A DNA stretch of 11,916 bases from an uncultured Mucilaginibacter sp. (lineage in GTDB: Bacteria; Bacteroidota; Bacteroidia; Sphingobacteriales; Sphingobacteriaceae): positions 1 to 11,916 of the forward strand of contig CAMLFI010000040.1 in the NCBI GenBank assembly GCA_946479225.1, read 5' to 3'. The notes under the pieces are model-generated. The model did not search any database. It worked only from the letters and a program-made list of their open reading frames with translations, and had not been told where the DNA came from. A program made the translations under genes and the position numbers. Shown here in pieces: positions 5,459 through 11,733 of this stretch. The first letter of the stretch is position 1. Each line of letters opens with the position of its first letter.

Positions 5459-6892
5459 ATGAAAACGTGTATTTTGGTCATTTGGGTATTTTCATTTGCT
5501 TTTTTTTGCACCCATACCTACGCCCAAAACCGCCAACTGCAAAAAACAGACTCAGTATTAACGCTGATAAAGCAAAAATTTAAAGCAAAAAACGCCAATG
5601 AGCTTTACGCTTTAACCGGCGATAAACTAAGAGGGGCCTTAACACCAACTGCTTTCCAGCAGATCTGTAGTCAGCAGCTTTTTCCATTTGGTAATATAAA
5701 GGCGTCCACACTCCTTAGCTTCGTTAATAACACTACCGCTACTTACAAGTTAACATTTGATGCCGTCACCTTGCAGTTAATGCTGAGCCTTGACCAGTTT
5801 GATAAAATTGAACTCTTTTTGTTTCAACCCTATAAAGACGTTTCTCTTAAGAAGATCACCCTCGCCCCTACCAATAACCGTATGGTAACTATTGCTGACA
5901 AACAAGTAGATACAGCGGCGCGCGGGTACATTCAAAAAATCAATACGGTAGGCTTAAGCATCGGTATTATAAAAAGCGGTGTGCTTAACATTTACAACTA
6001 TGGCGAAACCATTAAAGGCAACAACAAATTGCCTACCGGTAATACCCTTTTTGAATTAGCGTCAATAACCAAAACTTTTACGGCTACATTGCTGGCATGG
6101 TACGTTAACGAGGGGAAAATTAAATTAACCGACCCCATTATTAAATACCTGCCCGACTCAGTAGCTGCCAACCCGCAGTTAAAGAATGTTACGCTGCTTA
6201 CGCTTAGCAACCATACCTCAGGATTACCCCGCCTGCCCGAAAATTATAATAACCAAAAACCCTTCGATAAAGAGAACCCATATAAAAATTACAACAAACA
6301 ACTGTTATTTTCCTATTTAAAAACCTGCAGACTAAACAACGAACCAGGCAAAACCTACGTCTATTCTAATTTGGCCGCGGGATTATTGGGTGTAATATTA
6401 GAAAGAGTAACAGGAAAAACTTATGAGCGGATGGTACAGGAGGTTATTACCACGCCCCTGTTAATGAAGGGTACGGCCCAGCATTTATCACGCATTCTTG
6501 CCGACCGTTTCGCCTCTGTTTATGATGATGGGGGCAACCTTACCCCAGCCTGGGATCTGGATGCATTGGCGGGTGCCAGTGCGTTACGGTCTACCGTTAA
6601 TGACATGGCTATTTTTGTAAAGGCTAATATGGCTGCTGATGACAGCAAACTATCAAAAGCATTACAGTTAACCCATCAAATAACTTTTAAAAACAACGAT
6701 ACGGCAACCGCATTAGGATGGCATATTATTAAAGTGGCCGGCGTGGAGTATATCTATCATAACGGCGGCACTTATGGCAGCAGTAGTTTTTTAGCCTTTA
6801 ATACCGAAAAGAAATTGGGTGTGATTGTCCTTTCAAACGCGAGCGAAAGTACAGATGCTTTAGGAACCGAACTACTCAAAAAACTACAGTAA
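5459..6892 (+). CDS. Exported serine hydrolase, beta-lactamase/PBP4* type, with N-terminal DUF3887-like domain
   Basis: A 477-residue secreted protein. Residues 1-22 are a Sec signal peptide (hydrophobic core, cleavage likely after HTYA). No convincing lipobox precedes C17. Residues ~28-135 form a small alpha/beta domain resembling DUF3887, often fused to hydrolases in Bacteroidota; that assignment is tentative. Residues ~150-477 are a class C beta-lactamase-type domain: nucleophile motif SITK at 202-205, HTSGLP at 252-257, the YxN motif YSN at 302-304, and HNGGTYG at 434-440 in place of KTG. The HxG form is typical of esterases, D-aminopeptidases and EstB/PBP4*-like proteins rather than true beta-lactamases. 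The substrate cannot be told from sequence. The gene starts 11 nt after pyrB, so it is probably co-transcribed, without an obvious functional link. Its stop is 1 nt from the stop of the opposing gene. Confidence 0.88.
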   Translation: MKTCILVIWVFSFAFFCTHTYAQNRQLQKTDSVLTLIKQKFKAKNANELYALTGDKLRGALTPTAFQQICSQQLFPFGNIKASTLLSFVNNTTATYKLTFDAVTLQLMLSLDQFDKIELFLFQPYKDVSLKKITLAPTNNRMVTIADKQVDTAARGYIQKINTVGLSIGIIKSGVLNIYNYGETIKGNNKLPTGNTLFELASITKTFTATLLAWYVNEGKIKLTDPIIKYLPDSVAANPQLKNVTLLTLSNHTSGLPRLPENYNNQKPFDKENPYKNYNKQLLFSYLKTCRLNNEPGKTYVYSNLAAGLLGVILERVTGKTYERMVQEVITTPLLMKGTAQHLSRILADRFASVYDDGGNLTPAWDLDALAGASALRSTVNDMAIFVKANMAADDSKLSKALQLTHQITFKNNDTATALGWHIIKVAGVEYIYHNGGTYGSSSFLAFNTEKKLGVIVLSNASESTDALGTELLKKLQ

Positions 6893-6893
6893 T

Positions 6894-7553
6894 CTAAAGC
6901 GTCACACTATCCCCAACCTTGTAAACAGGATTAAATTTAATATCACGTTTCTCAAAGTGTTTTTCATAAGCCGCGTAGCGCTGTTCAATAAAAAAATCTT
7001 TAGCATAGCCGTCATGCACCGGCAGTATTTGTTGTGGTTGCAGTCTGTCGGCAAATTCGGTGATGCGTAGCTCGTTGGTAAAGGGTGCCATAGTTACCAT
7101 GATGAGCAGGTCAATTCCTTTATACTTCAATAAAGCATCTTCCATAGAATCAACCGGATGTAGGACGCGATCATTTATAATAAAACCCATCATTTGCGGT
7201 AAGGGGTTATCCAATATCATTTCATGTACAACCGTAATAGCCTCCAACTTAAACGGACCTAAATTATAAACGCCATCCGTCCAAACTGTATGTGGTATGT
7301 TATGCTTAGCCAGTACGGCACCAACCTGCTCATTGGTATAAACCGAGGCGCCGCTTACATCAATAATTTTTTTCAGGATATCCGGATCCAAATGATCCGG
7401 GTGCACATGGGTAATGATAATGCCGTTTACATCGGCAAACATTTCAGGTTTTACTAATCCTTCAGCAAAGCTGAATTTGCCCGGATCAAACAGCAGCTCG
7501 TAGCTATCCTGCTCAAACACTAAGCAGGAGTGCAGGTATTTTGAGATCTTCAT
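6894..7553 (-). CDS. Metallo-beta-lactamase-fold hydrolase, UlaG-like
   Basis: A 219-residue soluble protein with the MBL-fold metal ligands: THVHPDHLD at 48-56 (H49, H51, D53, H54), H110, D135 in LHPVDS and H180 in LPVHDG. The compact size, the early LLFDPG strand and this motif spacing suit the Lactamase_B_2/UlaG-like group (metal-dependent hydrolases, often phosphodiesterases or lactonases) better than true beta-lactamases or glyoxalase II. There is no signal peptide, so it is cytoplasmic. The substrate is not determinable here. The ATG at 7553 is 16 nt past a TATCTTTG -7 element, with no SD. It is divergent from the VOC gene and converges tail to tail on the serine hydrolase with 1 nt between stops, and no terminator is visible. 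Confidence 0.88.
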   Translation of the reverse strand: MKISKYLHSCLVFEQDSYELLFDPGKFSFAEGLVKPEMFADVNGIIITHVHPDHLDPDILKKIIDVSGASVYTNEQVGAVLAKHNIPHTVWTDGVYNLGPFKLEAITVVHEMILDNPLPQMMGFIINDRVLHPVDSMEDALLKYKGIDLLIMVTMAPFTNELRITEFADRLQPQQILPVHDGYAKDFFIEQRYAAYEKHFEKRDIKFNPVYKVGDSVTL

Positions 7554-7569
7554 TATATCACAATTATAT

Positions 7570-7577
7570 CAAAGATA
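7570..7577 (-). promoter_or_regulatory. Promoter of the UlaG-like gene, -7 element
   Basis: The minus strand reads TATCTTTG, an exact TAnnTTTG. A TTTG on the minus strand at 7603-7600 could be the -33 element with a 22-bp spacer. That spacer contains the -7 element of the opposite promoter, so the two promoters overlap. Predicted leader is about 12 nt. Confidence 0.65.
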
Positions 7578-7589
7578 AAGCCTAAATTT

Positions 7590-7597
7590 TATCTTTG
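7590..7597 (+). promoter_or_regulatory. Promoter of the VOC gene, -7 element
   Basis: TATCTTTG matches TAnnTTTG exactly, 17 nt before the ATG at 7615. It is a mirror image of the element at 7570-7577: TTTATCTTTG (7588-7597) is the exact reverse complement of 7570-7579, with 8 nt between the arms. No TTTG is seen at -33 on this strand. Confidence 0.65.
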
Positions 7598-7614
7598 CCC
7601 AAAACATATAAACC

Positions 7615-7971
7615 ATGGAGCTTAACCACATAAACTTAGTAGTAGCCGACGTTGAAGCTTCAATAAAGTTATTTGAAACCCATTTCAACTTTAAATGTGA
7701 AGCTGTTAAAGGAGACAACGCAATAGCGATCTTAAAAGGAGCCGATGGCTTTAGTCTTGTGCTAATGACCAATAAAACCGGTGTGGTTGAATACCCGCAG
7801 GCATTTCACATCGGCTTTATGTTAAGCAGCGAGGAAGAAGTGACCCGGTGTTTTGAAAGCTTAAAAAACGGAGGTATCGCTTTAGGAAAGGATCCGGGCA
7901 AAATAAGAGACACCTTTGGATTCTACTTCAACTTTGACTGCATAATGATAGAAGTGGGTTACAGCAACTGA
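7615..7971 (+). CDS. VOC (glyoxalase/bleomycin resistance/dioxygenase) superfamily protein
   Basis: A 118-residue single VOC unit of two beta-alpha-beta-beta-beta modules. It opens MELNHINLVVADVEASIKLFE, with the typical first-strand metal ligand H5 and the following helix. The second module starts near AFHIGFML (H65) and ends FDCIMIEVGY (E113), so H5, H65 and E113 lie where VOC metal ligands usually sit. The usual acidic ligand near residue 48 is not evident (FSLVLM), so metal binding may be incomplete. Such small proteins act as dimers with very varied activities (glyoxalase I-like lyases, antibiotic binding, dioxygenases); no substrate can be assigned. It has its own promoter and a short leader of about 12 nt without SD. 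Its last 13 nt overlap the 3' end of the opposing HAD gene. Confidence 0.85.
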   Translation: MELNHINLVVADVEASIKLFETHFNFKCEAVKGDNAIAILKGADGFSLVLMTNKTGVVEYPQAFHIGFMLSSEEEVTRCFESLKNGGIALGKDPGKIRDTFGFYFNFDCIMIEVGYSN

Positions 7972-8603
7972 ATCAAGTCACTTACCTGCGCAATAGTCGC
8001 TACCTGATCTTCCTCTACCTTACCAAAACCATAAGCGGCAAATATAAAAGGCGTTCCGGCACCTACAGCTGCGTTATAATCGCCCATTGTGTCGCCCACG
8101 TAAACAGGCGCTTTAAGTTGGTGGTCGTTCACTATATCCTTTATATTATCTGCCTTGGGCATGTTTTTAGTACCGTAGCATTGATGACCCAGAAAGTATT
8201 TTTCCAATCCGCTGGTTTTGAAGAACACTTCAATATAACCGCTTTGGCAGTTGCTAACTATGTAGAGTTTGTATTTGGCTGACAGATGTTTTAAAGTTTC
8301 TTCTAATTGCGGATAAGGCTGACCGCCTTTTGTATATAAAGTTTCTAATTCCTTCTTGGCGGCTATGGCTTTATATTCCTCGCGCTTTTCGTCATCCAGA
8401 TACGGGAACAGTTTTTCGAAAATGGCTTTATAGGTCATGCCGGTTATGCCCTTTACCATATCGGCAGTTATATCCTCCTTTATAAAATCAACCTCCTCTT
8501 TAGCGGCCTGCCAGGCTTCGGCCACAACGCCGGTGCTATCCCAAAGGGTGCCGTCCAAATCAAATATTATGCTGTCGAATTTGTTTTTCAGTGATGTATT
8601 CAT
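7959..8603 (-). CDS. HAD-superfamily hydrolase, phosphoglycolate phosphatase-like (HAD-IA)
   Basis: A 214-residue cytoplasmic phosphatase. Motif I is FDLDGTLWDS at residues 14-23 (nucleophile D15, acid/base D17). The helical C1 cap covers about 24-95. Motif II is IVSN with S117, motif III K150, and motif IV GDTMGD at 170-175 with D171 and D175. All catalytic residues are present. The organisation fits the Gph/PGP-like branch, but substrates in this branch (phosphoglycolate, sugar phosphates, beta-phosphoglucomutase-type) cannot be separated by eye. The next Met is residue 49, beyond motif I, so M1 must be the start. A promoter lies directly before it, with its -7 element ending only 5 nt before the ATG, suggesting a leaderless mRNA. 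The gene follows the glycosyltransferase by 35 nt on the same strand, and read-through is possible. Its 3' end overlaps the VOC gene by 13 nt. Confidence 0.9.
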   Translation of the reverse strand: MNTSLKNKFDSIIFDLDGTLWDSTGVVAEAWQAAKEEVDFIKEDITADMVKGITGMTYKAIFEKLFPYLDDEKREEYKAIAAKKELETLYTKGGQPYPQLEETLKHLSAKYKLYIVSNCQSGYIEVFFKTSGLEKYFLGHQCYGTKNMPKADNIKDIVNDHQLKAPVYVGDTMGDYNAAVGAGTPFIFAAYGFGKVEEDQVATIAQVSDLIQLL

Positions 8604-8608
8604 TGCGG

Positions 8609-8635
8609 CAAAAGTAGGATTTTATTTTTTCGCAA
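8609..8635 (-). promoter_or_regulatory. Promoter of the HAD gene
   Basis: On the minus strand: TTG (8635-8633), a 16-bp spacer, then TACTTTTG (8616-8609), which matches TAnnTTTG. The spacer length equals that of the rpsA promoter. The element sits in the 35-nt gap after the glycosyltransferase stop, and only 5 nt separate it from the ATG. Confidence 0.65.
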
Positions 8636-8638
8636 TTG

Positions 8639-10309
8639 TCATTTGGTGGTTACTAAAACTACCTGCATTTCGGTCAGCTCTTTACTACGGGTTGCCCTAT
8701 TTAAAAAACCCGGCTTCAACCTGCTTATCCAATATTTTTCAAAACTTTTAAGTTGCTTAACCTGCCAGCCCTTAGCTGCAACAGCAGTAGTAAACTCCTT
8801 TGAACCGTATAAAATAAAACTGCCTGCCTTGCTCTGTTCTATTTGCCCGGGTGATAATGTCTGTGCCTGCCCATCTATATAAAACTCAAAAGGCGTAGTA
8901 ACATCATCATTAACCTGCACAACAGGCAGATTCTGCGGGTTATGCTCATTTATCCACATAGCCGCTTCGCTCCCCGCCTGGTATTTCAATAACGACTTAT
9001 AAAAAACCTGGTTAAGATATAGGTTTACAATGAATGATATCATCACCGTACGGATAACAGTTTGCTGTATAGCGCCCCTACTAATGCGTTGCGGCAATAT
9101 AAAAGCCAATACTAGTATCAATACTAAAAAGAAGCCTGTAACAAACGTTAAGGTTTCGGGCTGATAGAAGTAATGCAACGCGATTATAACCAGCACTAAC
9201 AGCGCGAAAATGACGGCTTGCGTTATTTTAACAGCCCTAACACTGGCGTGATCTTTTATAGTATATAAGTACTGCGCCGTTATAATAGCGAAGAACGGGA
9301 AGACGATATTTAAATAATGTGGCAACTGAAACCTTGACGCAGAAAATAACAGAAAGGTAAGCATCGCTCCGCTTATGCAATACCACTCGGTGCGAAATAT
9401 CATCCTACTTCCTTTTTTTACAAACTGAAACAGTGCCGCAAACAACAACAGTGACCAGGGCAAAAATGCCCACAATGCAGTATGCACAAAAAAGAAGGGA
9501 TCACCATGCCCTTTTATGGGGCCGGTATTGAAAAAGCGCCCAAATTGGCTATCCCAGAAAAAGAACTTGATGCCCGATACATTATGCGTATCAAACACCA
9601 GTTTTTCGGGGTGTGCATCAAACTGTACATAAAGGCAGTACAACTCCGGTAAAATAAATATCAGGATAAATACAACAGCTATAAGCCATTTTATATTGAA
9701 CAGCTGTTTCCATTGCCGGGTGATGAATAAATGCCCACAAATGGCTCCGCAGATAGGCACAAGTGCAAACAGACCTTTGGTCATTACGGCACATGCGGCA
9801 AAAAGGCAGGCTAATAACAACTGCCCATAGTTGCCTTTTTGTGCCCGATAAAAATGGTATACCGAAGCAATGATCAATCCCGTCAAATACGGCTCGGCGC
9901 GTACATCGTTATTGGAAAGTACCATGTGCTGTGCCGTTAACAATATCACCACCGACCATAAAGCTATCTGTGCATTATATAACCTTTTAGCAAACAAATA
10001 AGTGTAACCCGCTCCCATCAGCATAAAAAGTATGGCAGGCAGTTTATACGCAAAGGTTGTAAAACCAAAAAGTTTAAAAGAAAAGGCGGTTATCCAAAAA
10101 GGGAAGTGCGGCTTATCCAGCCAATCAGTACCATTATAAAACAGCTCAATGTAATTATTGCGCTGCACCATGGTTTTGGCAATTGTAGCATACAGCGTAC
10201 CATCGGGCCCCATAATGGGGATGAACAATCCGGTCAGATTGATCAGCACCGCCGCACCTATAAAAAGGTACAGCCATTGTTTATCAATTGCAAGGTTTGA
10301 TTGCGTCAT
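8639..10309 (-). CDS. ArnT/PMT-type (GT39/GT83-like) integral membrane glycosyltransferase
   Basis: A 556-residue polytopic inner-membrane protein that by family transfers a sugar from a polyprenyl-phosphate donor to an envelope acceptor on the periplasmic face. TM1 is about 12-32. The first periplasmic loop has the acidic site GPDGTLYA (D36), then LDKPHFPFW with K66, corresponding to the KPP motif of ArnT. SNNDVRAEP (D135, R137, E139) and TKGLFALVP (K178) follow. Further TM segments lie near 92-108, 116-132, 141-154, 164-195, 207-229, 275-297, 312-325, 332-348, 361-381, 388-406 and 418-434. SRFQLPHYLNIVFPFF at 325-340 is the conserved S/K-x-P-x-Y...P region. The C-terminal ~115 residues are soluble and probably periplasmic. 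No arn cluster or O-antigen genes are adjacent, so donor and acceptor (lipid A, lipid or protein) are unknown. The next Met is at 33, inside the first loop region, supporting the chosen start. A TACCTTTG element ends 7 nt before the ATG. Confidence 0.9.
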   Translation of the reverse strand: MTQSNLAIDKQWLYLFIGAAVLINLTGLFIPIMGPDGTLYATIAKTMVQRNNYIELFYNGTDWLDKPHFPFWITAFSFKLFGFTTFAYKLPAILFMLMGAGYTYLFAKRLYNAQIALWSVVILLTAQHMVLSNNDVRAEPYLTGLIIASVYHFYRAQKGNYGQLLLACLFAACAVMTKGLFALVPICGAICGHLFITRQWKQLFNIKWLIAVVFILIFILPELYCLYVQFDAHPEKLVFDTHNVSGIKFFFWDSQFGRFFNTGPIKGHGDPFFFVHTALWAFLPWSLLLFAALFQFVKKGSRMIFRTEWYCISGAMLTFLLFSASRFQLPHYLNIVFPFFAIITAQYLYTIKDHASVRAVKITQAVIFALLVLVIIALHYFYQPETLTFVTGFFLVLILVLAFILPQRISRGAIQQTVIRTVMISFIVNLYLNQVFYKSLLKYQAGSEAAMWINEHNPQNLPVVQVNDDVTTPFEFYIDGQAQTLSPGQIEQSKAGSFILYGSKEFTTAVAAKGWQVKQLKSFEKYWISRLKPGFLNRATRSKELTEMQVVLVTTK

Positions 10310-10316
10310 CTATATT

Positions 10317-10324
10317 CAAAGGTA
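10317..10324 (-). promoter_or_regulatory. Promoter of the glycosyltransferase gene, -7 element
   Basis: The minus strand reads TACCTTTG, an exact TAnnTTTG, in the 44-nt gap after the plug gene. Only 7 nt lie between it and the ATG at 10309, so the predicted leader is 2-3 nt. No clear -33 TTG is visible. Confidence 0.6.
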
Positions 10325-10353
10325 GCAGTTTGCCCTAATTAACCTATGATGTG

Positions 10354-11607
10354 CTATTTTTTCGCGGTACTCAGCAAACGATAGCCCACCAGTTCATCCC
10401 AGCGGGCGCTTGGCGGCCTGTAGTAAACCAATACCTGGTATTCATTCTCGGTTTCAAAGTGGGTGCCTTCCAAGGGTACATCATCTGCTTTGCCTGCATT
10501 GTCTACCCAAATGTATTCAAAGTCGTAAACGCCTTGCTTTAAAAACTGCTTAATGAAATATTTCCCAACCGCAGGGTCATAGTCCATTTTACTACGTGCA
10601 TCTGTGCGGTAATCATTAAACTTACCAATAAGGTGCACGGCGCCTTGCGTAGGCAGGTTATTACCGGCGAGGCTAAAATACACGTAGGTATAGTCGCCAT
10701 CGCGACGGGCATCGTTACCATCCTGGTTCAAAATATAAAACCGCCCATCGTTATCAAACTGGAACAAATAATCGGGACTGTTACGGACAGGGTCGGTTAA
10801 TAAAACCACAGCATATGCTGTGTCGCGGTAGATCCGGCCAACGCGGTCTGTATTAAGTTTAAGTGTTCGCGTATCGAAGTGCCTAAACTCATTGCGTCCG
10901 GCAAAATTATTTATGTTGATATCATTGTAGATCAGTTGCCCATTGCGCACATACGTAGGTGCAATATTGGTCTGCGCTGTTTCACGTCGCTCGTTCTGCA
11001 TTACTACTACCCGCATATCGGAATTAGGATTTTGGACAACCAATCCGCCATAATTTACCTGCACATTCACTTTTTGCCCTGTTTGCCTTAACTGAACAAG
11101 GTTGGGCGTAACTACATCGGCGGCCACAGCAACACGGCTACCTAAAACATAAAAACGGCGGTTGAGGATCATTTTTGATTGATCCCCGTCCTCGTAAACC
11201 TTCAGTACATAATTGCCGGATATTTTAGGTTTGATATTATCGTTTGGAAACTTCAGCTCATAATGCGTGTATTTACGCATGGTGTTGGTGGAGTAGAAAT
11301 AATCAATTATTCTATCGTCCTGATAACTTTGCAGGTAAAACCCGGTTGAGAGACCCGATGAGTTCCACTTGTTGTCGCAATGCTCAATGGTATAATAATA
11401 ATTATGATAGCCGCCGCGCAGATCGTCAAAACCTAATAAAAGCTGCTCGGCTGTGTTAAGGTTGATAACGGGGAAAGAGCCAACTTTTGAGGTGGTATAA
11501 AACTCTACGCTTTTTATGGCAGGGCTAAAAACGTTGTTGGTATAGGGCGTTTGAGCAAAAGTGTTTATGCTGATGAATAGCAGTAGTGCTAAAATAAATC
11601 TCCTCAT
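10354..11607 (-). CDS. Type IX secretion system plug protein (DUF5103 family)
   Basis: A 417-residue exported protein from the ATG at 11607. Residues 1-19 are a signal peptide (MRRFILALLLFISINTFAQ, cleavage likely after TFA). The body is beta-rich: an early strand PAIKSVEFYTTSKVGSFPVI, then GFDDLRGGYHNYYYTIEHCD, typical of the DUF5103 N-terminal domain, and a C-terminal part (YFIKQFLKQGVYDFEYIWVD; GTHFETENEYQVLVYYRPP) of the second, Ig-like domain. In Flavobacterium johnsoniae the DUF5103 protein Plug closes the periplasmic side of the SprA translocon of the type IX secretion system; that role is transferred by family. An in-frame ATG 63 bases upstream (11670) would add 21 residues, but that stretch is translated REP-like repeat and would bury the signal peptide, so I reject it. 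No other T9SS gene is in the window. Confidence 0.87.
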   Translation of the reverse strand: MRRFILALLLFISINTFAQTPYTNNVFSPAIKSVEFYTTSKVGSFPVINLNTAEQLLLGFDDLRGGYHNYYYTIEHCDNKWNSSGLSTGFYLQSYQDDRIIDYFYSTNTMRKYTHYELKFPNDNIKPKISGNYVLKVYEDGDQSKMILNRRFYVLGSRVAVAADVVTPNLVQLRQTGQKVNVQVNYGGLVVQNPNSDMRVVVMQNERRETAQTNIAPTYVRNGQLIYNDININNFAGRNEFRHFDTRTLKLNTDRVGRIYRDTAYAVVLLTDPVRNSPDYLFQFDNDGRFYILNQDGNDARRDGDYTYVYFSLAGNNLPTQGAVHLIGKFNDYRTDARSKMDYDPAVGKYFIKQFLKQGVYDFEYIWVDNAGKADDVPLEGTHFETENEYQVLVYYRPPSARWDELVGYRLLSTAKK

Positions 11608-11611
11608 ATTA

Positions 11612-11619
11612 CAATAATA
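11612..11619 (-). promoter_or_regulatory. Possible -7 element for the plug gene
   Basis: The minus strand reads TATTATTG, one mismatch from TAnnTTTG, with only 4 nt before the ATG at 11607. The -33 region has TTG copies at 11634-11632 and 11631-11629, but the spacers are too short. Low confidence; if real, the mRNA would be leaderless. Confidence 0.3.
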
Positions 11620-11634
11620 AGGAAAAACCAACAA

Positions 11635-11716
11635 GTCATGCTGAACTTGTTTCAGCACCCCACAGGACATACCATTCCGCTTATCAGATGAGATGCCGAA
11701 ACAAGTTCGGCATGAC
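11635..11716. repeat. BIME-like pair of inverted REP-type hairpins
   Basis: Two 27-nt units in opposite orientation (11635-11661 and 11690-11716) with a 28-nt spacer match at 23 of 27 positions after reverse-complementing one. Each folds by itself: TGCTGAA (11639-11645), loop CTTGT, TTCAGCA (11651-11657); and TGCCGAA (11694-11700), loop ACAAG, TTCGGCA (11706-11712). Two of the four differences form one base pair of the stem (T-A versus C-G), a compensatory change. The element fills the gap between the ABC-F-like and plug genes. Near-identical sequences are, from memory, widely repeated in Bacteroidota genomes. Confidence 0.8.
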
Positions 11717-11733
11717 GAGAATGAATTGATAAA

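Noticed and set aside
5459..6892. Serine hydrolase as a beta-lactamase resistance gene
   Set aside because: It has HNGG in place of the KTG motif, an extra N-terminal domain and a housekeeping location; PBP4*/esterase-type is more likely.
8639..10309. Glycosyltransferase as a true ArnT conferring polymyxin resistance
   Set aside because: Family motifs match, but no arnBCAD genes for aminoarabinose synthesis are adjacent, so the specific substrate is not supported.
11639..11716. REP-like hairpins as intrinsic terminator of the ABC-F-like gene
   Set aside because: Neither stem is followed by a T-run directly at its base on the minus strand; they fit an interspersed repeat better.
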